Shown: piece by piece, positions 24,199 through 42,557 of the stretch | How positions within the stretch are numbered: the first letter of the stretch is position 1 | How the letters are laid out: each line of letters starts with the position of its first letter | Assembly: GCA_023935145.1 (NCBI GenBank) | Contig: CM043698.1 | Location: 21,145,001-21,209,000, forward strand | Direction: 5' to 3' | Source: Bretschneidera sinensis | Lineage: Eukaryota; Streptophyta; Magnoliopsida; Brassicales; Akaniaceae | DNA length: 64,000 bases | Program-made: the position numbers and the translations under genes | Notes under the pieces: generated by a model | Told to the model about the DNA's origin: nothing | Database searches by the model: none | The model's input: the letters and a program-made list of their open reading frames with translations, nothing else

Positions 24199-26093
24199 AT
24201 GAAGGCACTTATTCTTGTTGGAGGATTTGGAACACGTTTGAGGCCATTGACACTCAGTGTCCCTAAGCCACTTGTTGAGTTTGCTAACAAACCCATGATC
24301 CTTCATCAGGTATAAGCTTATCTTGTTGATGCAGATTTCAAACATGATTTTTTCATGAGTAGCAAAATATGTTTCTCTGATTTCCATGTTTGAGACCCTT
24401 GATTGAGAAGCAGCTCATAGCTAACAAACTTGTTAAAGCCTTGGTGCTGATCAAATTTTGAGAACTTGATCGAGTATAATGGCCTAATGGGTTGAATTAG
24501 TTTTACCAGAGTTTTTTCTCAGTTCCAGTTTCTTGAAATTTTGAACTTTTGACATTTTTATTTATTTTATTTTTGATGGGGGTGGGGATCATATTTTGTA
24601 GTTTCAATTTTGTGATGGATAAGTTCTGAATTCCTTTTTCAAATGAGAAAGGAAAAGTAAAATCTTTTACCTGAATAATTGCTCCGGCTCTCTAACATAG
24701 CTTATCCTCTCTCTTGCTTATGTTCTAACCATGGGTTGATATATTCTTTGCAGATAGAGGCTCTTAAGGCAGTTGGTGTGGATGAAGTGGTTTTGGCTAT
24801 TAACTATCAACCAGAGGTAATGAAATGACCCCCTACCCCTAACCTTTCTTTTTTACTAATCTGATACTGTGCATTTTAGGTCTTTGAGTTTTATTTATAT
24901 ATTTTTTAATAATTGGGGTTGGGGGATTCAAACTTGAGACCACTTTAGAAGAGAGCTGTGGTTAACAACTGGGCTATGCCCAAGCCACAATTCTTAGAGA
25001 TTGATGTAGCCGAAGTTTGGAGTTTGGACAGCTGTTCATGTTCTTACTCCTTGTTTCTTCAGGTGATGTTGAACTTCTTGAAAGATTTTGAGACAAAACT
25101 TGGGATCAAGATCACATGCTCACAAGAGACTGAGCCGCTTGGCACTGCTGGTCCTCTGGCTTTGGCCAGGGACAAGCTGATTGATGGTTCTGGGGACCCT
25201 TTTTTTGTCCTCAATAGTGATGTTATCAATGAGTATCCACTCAAAGAAATGATTGAATTCCACAAAGTCCATGGAGGAGAGGCGTCCATAATGGTAACAA
25301 AGGTAATCTTTGAACTTAATTATCTTTTAGTTGAAGTTATTTTTGTTTATCTTTCTTGGAGGCATTGTAAAACTAAAAGTCAATGACAAATGATTAAAAC
25401 TAATGTGACTTTATCATTTAGGTGGACGAACCATCTAAATACGGTGTGGTGGTTATGGAAGAATCTACAGGGAAAGTTGAAAGATTTGTAGAAAAACCAA
25501 AATTATTTGTTGGTAACAAAATCAATGCTGGAATTTATCTGTTGAACCCTTCGGTTCTTGATCGAATTGAGCTGAGGCCTACCTCAATTGAGAAGGAGGT
25601 CTTCCCGAAGATTGCAGCAGAGCAAAAGCTCTATGCGATGGTCCTACCAGGGTTTTGGATGGACATCGGACAACCAAGGGATTACATTACAGGCCTGAGA
25701 CTCTACCTGGATTCTCTGAGAAAGAAATCTTCATCTAAGTTGGCCAGTGGCTCCAACTTTGTGGGAAATGTTTTGGTGGATGAGACTGCAAAGATTGGGG
25801 AGGGATGTTTAATTGGACCTGATGTTGCCATTGGCCCTGGTTGTGTTGTTGAGTCAGGGGTTAGACTCTCTCGATGCACAGTGATGGGTGGAGTCCGCAT
25901 CAAGAAGCACGCTTGTATATCCAGCAGTATCATTGGATGGCACTCCACCATTGGGCAATGGGCACGTGTAGAGAACATGACTATTCTTGGTGAAGATGTT
26001 CATTTATGCGATGAAATTTACAGCAATGGAGGTGTGGTTTTGCCCCACAAAGAAATAAAATCTAGCATTTTGAAGCCAGAGATAGTCATGTGA
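24199..26093 (+). CDS. VTC1/CYT1: GDP-mannose pyrophosphorylase (mannose-1-phosphate guanylyltransferase), complete, 361 aa
   Basis: Makes GDP-mannose from mannose-1-phosphate and GTP in the cytosol. GDP-mannose feeds ascorbate synthesis, protein N-glycosylation and cell-wall mannans. Coding exons are 24199-24309, 24754-24816, 25063-25302 and 25422-26093, all joined by GT-AG introns, giving 37+21+80+223 residues and no internal stop. The nucleotidyltransferase signature [11 protein letters not shown] lies at residues 8-18 with VPKP following. [11 protein letters not shown] is at 80-90, NSDV at 109-112 and GFWMDIGQP at 215-223. From about residue 251 a hexapeptide-repeat left-handed beta-helix follows ([16 protein letters not shown]). 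The length and the KPEIVM end match plant VTC1/CYT1. Ascorbate-linked regulation is known for the family but cannot be read here. Confidence 0.97.
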
Positions 26094-26274
26094 GGGAGGA
26101 GTTGTAAGTTAATTGTTTGAAATTGTGTTTGTTTCTTTGCTTTCCAATTCTCCTACACGTTGTAGTGTTCCTTTTCTGCAAGTCCTGGGTGATGCGAGTT
26201 AAAAGTGTCGGAAGGGTCTTTTTCTGTTGTGAAATTAGTAGGTGTGAGATGTGTAACTTTAGTGTATGTATAGA

Positions 26275-26280
26275 AATAAA
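26275..26280 (+). terminator. Poly(A) signal of GMPP
   Basis: AATAAA about 180 bp after the GMPP stop, within T-rich sequence, is the likely near-upstream polyadenylation element. From 26300 to 27159 no gene was recognised. Confidence 0.6.
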
Positions 26281-27159
26281 TTATCATTTGGTTTGTCTGT
26301 AATTTATTGTCGAAGAATTCTATTCTTTTAATGTACAGCCTTTTTAATATGGACTGTCGGTGTGATTCGAATGTGATCTTTAAGGCACCACCAGCATGTG
26401 TCGGCAGCAAGGTCTTTGATCTTTTTGGTAATTTAATTTTGTCCTTTATGCTTAAAGGACATTTTTTTGCGCATTGACCTACACCCCATTTTTTTATTCC
26501 CTTTATCTGAAAAAAGAAATAGCAGGTGGGTTTTTTCTGTTGAGGATGCAAGAGAACATCTCCAGTTCTCCATAACTGAAAAAGGGCTTAGCACAAGTGA
26601 AAAGTATCACTGATATAGCATGTTACCTGGCTAAAATTGTACAGAAATAGGTAATCTCAGTTTCCAAACAGCTTTGTAACAGTGTCCGCAACATGATGAC
26701 ATGCCACCTCTTTGTGGTCTTACTGTTGCTCTGTTTAGGACCATAATACAAGTGAAGATGTGAACATTGCGATATAATTGGTCCGCAGTGAGTGCGTGCA
26801 TACGCACACTGCACACATACAACACAGCAGAAAATGAAAGTGGATAGGTATTACGTACCCCCGAAGGTGAGTGACGTTTGCTGTTTGCGGTGCAAAATTT
26901 TGCAAAAAGGCACAGTACGTGATTCATGTTGATATCGAGTGTCCTATGGGCGTTCGGTGTCGATTAATGCCATAATGGAACACGGCCCCAATTATCATTC
27001 TCTCCAAAAACAAAAGGAGCGAGGGGAGAGCGAGCGGACAAATTAACATTGACTCGGTTGCAGTGGAGCATCCTTTATTAGCAGAGGAGGATGTTTTGGA
27101 GCGTAGCAGGTCGGGGCAAAGAAAGTTGTGATTTCCACGCAGGTGGTCCAGTCAGGTTG

Positions 27160-27471
27160 GGACGGATTTAGAGGGGGCATGGGACACCTCCCCAAAATAT
27201 ATTTTTTTTAAAAACAAAATTTGAAGGATGTTTATCGATGGTTTGTGGATTATAGCGACGGTTTAAAACACATGTAAAACTCCATGGGTTTTTTTTTTTT
27301 TAATAGTTTTGTAACCCCAAAAAAAAAAGTTATTCCAACTTCATTCATAAAAAAATATTAATTGATTATATTTTTTTTTTGAAAAACACAATTTTAGAAA
27401 TTTTGAATTCGATGATTAAAATTTTTGACCCAACATTTTCTCTTCCTAAAAAATTAATTTTAGATTCGTCC
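27160..27471. mobile_element. Small DNA-transposon-like element with terminal inverted repeats
   Basis: The left end GGACGGATTTAGA and the complement of the right end GGACGAATCTAAA match at 11 of 13 positions. The 312-bp body is AT-rich and non-coding. Target duplication is not clear. Its termini resemble those of the element at 27628, only 160 bp away. Confidence 0.5.
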
Positions 27472-27627
27472 TAAAAAAACACTATCATTATATATATATA
27501 TATTAATTACCCTCAACTTTAGAGGTAATTGCAGACGATACCCTTCATTGTAATGAGTGACAATATTTATCTTTAATTGATAAATTTAACTCAAATTTCC
27601 TATTAAAACCGTTATACTAGTTACTAG

Positions 27628-28039
27628 GGGCGGATTTGGACCGAGTTAAGGGGAGCTCGAGCTCGGTTCATGAGTAAAAATCTTATCCGAGTCGAGCTTG
27701 AGTTAAGAAAATTGAACTCGAGCTCGAACTCGGCTCGCAAGCTAGCTCGAACTAGAGTTCGAACCGAACTTTTCGAAATAAAATAATAAATATATTTTTT
27801 TTCTGAATTAAATAAATAAATATTGTATTTTTATATTTTGAAATAAATAAATAAATTTTTATAATACATAAAATATATATTTAATTTATTAATTAAACCG
27901 AGCTTAACGAGTCGAGTTTGACAAAACTCGAGCTTAACTTGATAAATTAACCGAGCCAAAATCACAGCTCGAGCTCGATTTAATCGAGTTTCGAGCTGAG
28001 TCTCTCGAACGAGCCGAGCTGTTCAACTCAATTCCATCC
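27628..28039. mobile_element. MITE-like element rich in GAGCTCGAGC motifs, 7-bp direct repeat TTACTAG
   Basis: TTACTAG occurs immediately left (27621-27627) and right (28040-28046) of a 412-bp segment. The ends GGGCGGATTTGGACC and, complemented, GGATGGAATTGAG form an imperfect inverted repeat with mostly transition differences. Inside are many self-complementary GAGCTCGAGCTCG-like stretches near both ends around an AT-rich centre, so single strands could fold back. A 7-8 bp duplication suggests a hAT-type origin; the superfamily is inferred. Confidence 0.65.
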
Positions 28040-28249
28040 TTACTAGTCACATGACTGCTCAAACCCCAAATTTTTATGCCACATCATCTTTAAAAATTTA
28101 AAGAAAGTGAAAAACATTAAAAAAAAAGTTTCAAAACAATTTGGAAAATCAGAAAAAAAGAGAAAACAACATAACAAATAAAATCTAAAAAGCTTAAAAT
28201 TTCATTTCTCCTCGAAAAAAAAATCCAAAAAATGAAGACCCAATTTCTT

Positions 28250-29388
28250 TGTTGGTCTAGACGGCCCAAGAGAGTGGTGAATTAAGTTTTAAAAATTAAT
28301 TCAATAATAAAATTATCAACAAATTAGTTAACCAACTCATAAACAATCAAGCAATTCAAATAATAATAGTGTAGTAAATTAAAGAGAGAAGGAAGAAAAG
28401 CTTACAAAAGCGATTTATCATGGTTTGGCAATATCAAAAGTACTTTTAATCTTATGTCCATTCTCCAAGGCTCCTCATTGAGATTTTTCTTCACTAACAT
28501 GAACAACCAACATTAAAGGTGTTGCTCAAACTGAGTACAAGACAAGCAAATTTAAGGGTGTTGCTCAAACCGAGTGCAAGATAGGTAACTTCTTGGGTGT
28601 TGCTTCAACCAATTACAAATAAGTAACTTCATAAGCGTTGCTACAACAAACTTACAAGAATCCTAAGTTTGTTTTTCTACCAAAGTGTTCACACCAAAAA
28701 CTCAAAAACTCACTTACAAATTCTCTCAAGAGTTGCACAAACTCTTTAACAAGATGATTAATAATGAGGATGGAGTTTGAAGTAAATAAAGCAAGAGAAA
28801 AATATTACAATGAAAATTACAACTCAAATTTTATTTCTCTAAAGCAAATAGCTTAACAATTGATTTTTTTTACTCAAGAAAAAGAGAATGAAGATTAACT
28901 ATTTTGATCTTTGTTGTAGGATGTTGTTCTCCTCTTTAATATGATCCCTGAAACTCTATTTATAGTGTCTTGAAATTTTCTAGCTATTAGAGAAAAAATA
29001 GAGCCATTAGGGATAGTTATTGCAGCTTTCCATTTGAGTTTAAATTAAAAAATATAGTTGTTGCAGCTTGGTCAATCGATTGTCAACTTGTGCCAATTGA
29101 CCATCCTTCAAAACTTATGCATAAAACTTATTTTTCGAGTTGTCAATCGATTGTGCAAAGTTTCTGCCCGATTTTTCTAACTGCTATAGTGTTTTCAACA
29201 TCAATTTTTTTCACATTTCTTCATTCTCTTTCTGTATTTTGAGTTCCAAAAAAATCTTTCAATTGAATCAAAATTTCTTGAATATTAAACACACAAGTTC
29301 AATACTTTAAGAGTGTTTTTTTTTCATCAAAATCAAGCTAATCAATATCTTGATTGATGTCCTTTTGATGATTATAAAACATACAACA
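28250..29388 (+). repeat. LTR-like sequence of a retrotransposon, degraded
   Basis: Starts TGTTGGTCTAG and ends with CATACAACA, giving TGTTG/CAACA termini typical of LTRs. It contains GGTGTTGCTCAAAC-type repeats spaced about 45 bp (28515-28660) and two copies of a TTGTCAATCGATTG-like segment. No coding domains. The flanks do not show a convincing 5-bp duplication, so a solo LTR is likely but unproven. Confidence 0.4.
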
Positions 29389-29611
29389 AATTTAAGCATA
29401 ATGTGTATGCAAGATATGTGAAGAAGAACAATTTAAATAAATGATCAAATACTTTTATATGTCGAGATAAATTCATTTTAAATTCAATTATAGCATTTTA
29501 AGCATTGAACTTTAAGAGTTGAATACACATTTTTTTTTAAAAAATTGCTCTTCTTCTTCTTCCACCTCCTCTTCTTCTTCTTTCTAAATTTATCGTTCTT
29601 CTTTTTCTTCT

Positions 29612-30142
29612 TGTTGATGCCAAAAAGTCACTGTGACCGACGTGGCCTGGGTGCTGACGTGGCCTGGGCTCTGCGCAGGTAACAGAGATGAACTAAAGGC
29701 CCTCGGAAAGAGGGGAGGGGGAGACCTCCAAGGGCGCTCCGAAGCTTAAGTTAGAACGAAAGCTTAAAAAGGGACGAGGTCGAGGGTTAAATCTAAAAGA
29801 GCTTGGGTGTAAGTAGATTAAGTCTCCATGAATTATGAATTTCATACCTCGGCTTATTTATAGCCCTCTGAACGAGCATTGCCCACGTCTCGTCAGTGTG
29901 AAGGCATTGATTGCATGATCAGGGGACGGCGAGTCACAGGGTGGCTGCAGAGCGGTGTGCTGTAGGGTGACTGCATGGCAGTGTGTGTAGGCAGCTGCAG
30001 GGTGGTGTGTCGTAGGGTGGCTGCAGGGCGGCATGTCGTAGGGCGGCTACAGGACATCATGTTTTAGAGGGAGCCCAGATGTAGGCTTATTGGGCCGTTC
30101 TTTATTGGGCCGCAGTGTTATGGGCTACATCAGGCCCCATCA
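29612..30142 (-). repeat. LTR-like block with internal minisatellite, probably a minus-strand solo LTR
   Basis: On the minus strand it begins TGATGGGGCC and ends GGCATCAACA, and carries a TATAAATA-like box (complement near 29856-29863). These are features of an LTR. It is much more GC-rich than its surroundings. At 29930-30060 a unit of about 28-32 bp with GGTGGCTGCAGGGCGG and GTGTCGTAG motifs is repeated four to five times. No target duplication was confirmed. The next 630 bp (30143-30773) show no gene. Confidence 0.45.
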
Positions 30143-30773
30143 TTTCTTGTGCCATCTCTGCCAGATCTGTCGCGTGGATTTGTGCCGCCTCAACTAATGC
30201 CAAATCGTGTCGCCTGTTGCAACACCAGATCACATTGCCTAGTACAACACCATAAAGTGTTGCCTGAGCAAATATGAGGGCTTATGAAATAGAGGAATCC
30301 GGGAGAAAATATGAGGGCTTTGATGGGTAGGCTTTGTTCTGCTTTGGTTTCCTTTTATCTGGAGCAATCTGAAAGGGCTGTCATTCTCTGTATGATTGCA
30401 GTGAACTGAAAAAAGGGTATTTCTAGTTTGTTTGTGCTGTTTGGTTTGTGGATAAATGATGGCAAATGAAGCTTTGGTTGTTATGTTTTATTTGATTTTG
30501 GATTTTAGAAAATGGAGGACTCATGGTTTATTAAATGAAAAAGTTGTCCTTAGGCACTTGACTGGTGATTTTGTTTCTTGGATGAAGATTCACGATTTAG
30601 GAGTCATGTGCAAGATTAAGCACTCTTGAGTCACTGTAAATTCCGAGTGTATATGTGATTCACAGATAACATGAACATCCTATACTAAAAAGTTTGATTT
30701 CTTTGTTCTTACATATTGTTTGTGTCAATGGCATCTCTTAGTTCACCAAATGAAGCTTTAGTGTTGACGTCTA

Positions 30774-31101
30774 GGTGCTCTTCTTTGTCGCGCTAGTTGT
30801 TACTGTCTCAAAGAAGGCTGTACAGAGTCTGGAGTTTAGCTGCACTGCTTTCCCGGATGAGATTGCAATGGACAGCTTGGCAGTTAGATATCCAGAATTC
30901 AATTTTTTTTCCTTTTTTTATGTGTTGACCGTCTCCATTTCATTTTTCACAGTGATTTGGACGAGAATCTGCAGAAGGCTTTCCACAAGTATTTAGAGAT
31001 TAGAGGGATAAAACAAAGCACAACCAATTTCTTGCACGAGTACATGATCAACAAAGATAGGGGAATTCTTGCTGTGGTTGAACAAGTTTATTGAAGCATA
31101 A
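30774..31101 (+). pseudogene. Mitochondrial glycoprotein family (p32/MAM33-like) 3' fragment
   Basis: Plant p32/MAM33-like proteins are acidic mitochondrial-matrix proteins. The segment encodes VVTVSKK...SLEFSCTAFPDEIAMDSLAV (30774-30885), then in a different frame SDLDENLQKAFHKYLE through LHEYMINKD (about 30951-31058), the well-known C-terminal core. The stretch between is replaced by T-rich sequence without a usable donor site. One extra G at about 31060-31063 shifts the end of the frame; the family-like ending LLWLNKF then reads to a TAA at 31099-31101. No transit peptide or upstream exons were found. It is a truncated, frameshifted remnant. Confidence 0.82.
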
Positions 31102-31548
31102 ACTTTTGCTTACAACTATTTTGTAGAAGAGATCACATTGGTTTCCGTTTACGTTTTTCCTTCTACACTGATATCCACCATTAGCGCAATCGTAAAGGAG
31201 TAACATTGCTAATGACTGGGCAACTTATTACTATTAATTTGTTGAGGAAGTCCCAAGAGTTATTCAATGTCCGATTTTTAGTTTGCTTGCGGTATTAACA
31301 AGATGTCTTTGCCTATCTAGACATTTCCATTTTCGCAAAAATATACCGCGGTAAAAGAGTTGATGGGTATGATCATAGGCTGTGATATACCAAACCCCCG
31401 CAAGAATTAGGCTGTCTCTTTGTGCAATGATCAAACATCGGACAGGGCTTATTTTTAAAATTTAAGTCCATTTTAGTCGTGTTGGTCTTTGGATCTCTAT
31501 TTTTGTCAAAGTTGGATCCTAACAAATTAAGTTAAATCTAATCTTGCT

Positions 31549-31764
31549 TGTTAATGTATTATATGGGCTTAGTCCCACATTGGTTGTGTATAGCTTTGCT
31601 TCTCCTATTAGCTTGTATAAATAGGATAATCCCACATTGGTTGTGTATAGCTTTGCTTCTCCTATTAGCTTATATAAATAAGATAGCTCCCTTTGTAAGT
31701 AAATCACACCATTCAATACAATTCTTCTTTTTGTATTGTCTCACTTCCTCTCTTAAATTCAACA
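31549..31764 (+). mobile_element. Solo LTR, 216 bp, with 5-bp target duplication TTGCT
   Basis: TTGCT at 31544-31548 and again at 31765-31769 flanks a segment that begins TGTTA and ends CAACA. Inside, a 57-bp block starting TCCCACATTGG is repeated in tandem at 31573 and 31630. Each copy includes a TATAAATA-type box, so the promoter region is doubled. No coding sequence remains, as expected after LTR-LTR recombination. The region before it (31102-31543) shows nothing recognisable. Confidence 0.85.
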
Positions 31765-32472
31765 TTGCTCATCAGATCTTAATTTTTCATTTTTTTCCTA
31801 CATAGAGTTAGCTAAAAAATGATTTTTATGTTAAAAGAATAGGAAAAATAAATATTTTTTGTTTGATTATTTTTTAAAACGATAAAATATTATTAATAAA
31901 AAGAAATGATGATTCAAAAAATACAAAGATCACCCACAAAATTCAAATAAATACATACAAAGAACATTCAAATCCAAATTTATTATTATGACATTCAATT
32001 TCACTATTAACTTGAACTCCATTCCAATTCTTAAATAAAAATGATCTCAATCCACTGCAAATAGAGAGGATAAAAAGAGATATATGTATCACTTTACAAA
32101 ATTTAAAATTTAATGAAAATGTACACTTATTCCTTTTCTTTCCTTCCATTTCTCTCGATCCAAACATATGACTAGTGTCAACTTTTACAGCCTGATGATT
32201 AAGCATTATTTCCGAATCGATTTAGAAATGCCTCTGCTCATCATATAGAGTTTCTATCCAAAATCAAATCCCCAGTTCCTCCAGCAAGCTAATATCGTCC
32301 AATAAATAAATTGCTACGTTTCCAGTAAGAAACGAGAATAAGGATCTCGTTTAGCTTGTACAGGATTTCAAAACTGCCTGACTAAACGCTACTCTGACAA
32401 AATAACCAAAAGCCTCCAAGATTCTCTCTCTCTCTCCTCTCATCAGTTTATCTTTTAACTGTTCAAACAGAC
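31765..32472. other. Intergenic gap between solo LTR and P5CS stop
   Basis: AT-rich, no gene recognised. The part from about 32200 to 32472 is probably the 3' UTR of P5CS, which is transcribed toward it. A (CT)n tract lies near 32425-32440. Confidence 0.5.
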
Positions 32473-40570
<8,098 letters not shown>

Positions 40571-40809
40571 TTTCGAATCGAAGCTGAGTTAATCCGGTCT
40601 AAATCAGCACCACAGAGACGTGGTGACTCAGTTCGGTACAAAGTCTCCGGTACAAAGTCAGAGAGCGATGGGGAGAGAGACTAAGGGTTTAGCTTTTTTC
40701 GAGTTGTCAAAAAGACGCTTTAATCGTATATTAATATCTTATCTCCTGGAGTAAGACAAAAGTATATCACAGCAAAACAGACAGCTTCTGATTCTGCAAT
40801 TAAAAAATG

Positions 40810-40866
40810 CCACGTAATGAATGGAGGGCCTTTTGGGAAATTCAGTGATCCGATGTTGTGACGTGG
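40810..40866. promoter_or_regulatory. Two ABRE-type ACGTGG cores upstream of P5CS
   Basis: CCACGT at 40810-40815 (ACGTGG on the gene's strand) and TGACGTGG at 40859-40866 lie about 240-296 bp upstream of the P5CS ATG. Paired ACGTGG cores are typical binding sites for ABF/AREB bZIP factors, and P5CS genes are known to be induced by drought, salt and abscisic acid. Function here is inferred. Confidence 0.55.
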
Positions 40867-40989
40867 TTTGATGATCGGTGGGGTGGTTAAGTGAATAATA
40901 GGCGGCGCAGGATGCGTCAGCGTATGTGGAAGACACGACAAAAAAAGCTCAGATTGTAGAGCCGTGTCATGTGCATGTGGTCAGAGGCA

Positions 40990-42557
40990 CTTAGATTTCT
41001 AATGCTGTCAGGACTATAAGTTACACTTACATCAGATATCTTTTTACTAGATCTGACAATTATTACGATGAGGATTTATTGAGTTATTCGGTTTTATGGG
41101 AGTAATATACGGTTGAAATTTTTTTTTATAAAAGTAATTATGAAAAAATTTATTTAATTTTTAATTTTTTTATTTTTAAAATAATAATTATTTAATTTAT
41201 TCATAATTATTTATAAATTTTTTTATTTTCATGATAATTTTTATAAAATTCAATTTAAAAGTCACCGCATGACTTTTAACACTTTTTTTCTTTTAATTTT
41301 GGGATACCTTTTCTTTTTTGTGTTCCTTTAATATAATTACTAAAAGCTCTTTTTTCTTTTTTCTCTTATTAACTCCAAAAAAAACGCAAGATTAGATAAT
41401 CAAAACTAATATTTGACATTCCTTTCGGGACGTGACATAAAAATTCCTGATAAATGAATACATAGAGCAGCCAGACTTTTAACATTTAGTTCCTATTCTA
41501 TGTTAAAATGAGAGAATATGCAGGGAAAAGAAAAGAAAGAAAACACGTATCAAGAGGAAAATGAAAGGAAAAGAAACGAAACCATATAGGTAGCCTTTCA
41601 AACACAGAAGGATCACAATGAACTTCCAAGTTCTATGAAAAACTCTCTTAAGCCTTAACCACTAGACTTTGAGATGATATTAAGGCAATCCTCCTACATT
41701 GCACACTAAATACTACCAGCGCATGACCATAGTTCTTATTTGATATTCATCAAAATGGGAGGAGCAACAAGTGCAGAGAATATGATCGTAATGCTTTACA
41801 CATGTTTATCTGCACCCAGTTTTATGTGCCAAAATCCTTAAATGGAGCGAACAGAAGATAAAAGCTGTTAAACTGTGAAAAGACTGAATTTACAAAGATT
41901 TTCCTGCATCTCTCCTTCACCTTTTGATTGCACTGCAATCACAAAGCACCTGTTCATCTCATGAGTTGCCATGAATGTGATGTTTCTCTATACATAAACC
42001 TCAAAAGTGATACTTATTTCTTAATGAATAAAATACCTTAAAAAGTGTTAGTGAGCACAAAAGAGTCAGAGAGAGAGAAAGAGTGAAGATAATTTGCTTT
42101 TGCTGCTGAAAGCAATTACTAAATTAAAATCAACATACAAAAAGAATGCAAAACATCATGATGAAAACTCCGTATATTTACGCAAACACATTCGAATAAG
42201 CTAAGTTCCAGATTTAAAATGTATTACTAACATTGATTCTCCTCCCCTTTGCTGATTTTTGCCCCCTAAAAGTGGTAAACCATCAACACCTAAGCCATTC
42301 GGATAAACTGACCCCATAAGCATCATTAGCAACTCTACTACCATTCATCAAAGACATTTCTTCCTCAATTTCCATGTCACTAACTCTTCAGTAAACTAAA
42401 AGGCAACCAAGTGAGTAATCCCAAAACATACTGAAAAATCATTCCATTTTTTCAGACGCATTTAACTCCAAATAAGATCTCATCAAACTTCCCGGAAACG
42501 GAGTGAACACAGCAACTCTAAATTTTGACCTCTCAGATGGACCACGCAGATTGAGGC
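40990..42557. other. Intergenic region between P5CS promoter and YIP4 3' end
   Basis: AT-rich. Positions 41080-41230 resemble the MITE-like repeat seen at 17552. From about 41600 the sequence is less biased and may include the YIP4 3' UTR, possibly with a 3' intron. No other coding sequence recognised. Confidence 0.5.

Noticed and set aside
25059..25289. Minus-strand open frames within GMPP exons
   Set aside because: Antisense shadows of strongly conserved coding exons.
27621..28046. GAGCTCGAGC-rich block as a bidirectional promoter or terminator hairpin
   Set aside because: Flanking TTACTAG duplication and imperfect inverted ends are better explained by a small transposon.
28242..29393. 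AATTT on both sides of the 28250-29388 block as a target duplication
   Set aside because: The left copy is separated from the TG end by three bases and AATTT is common in AT-rich DNA.
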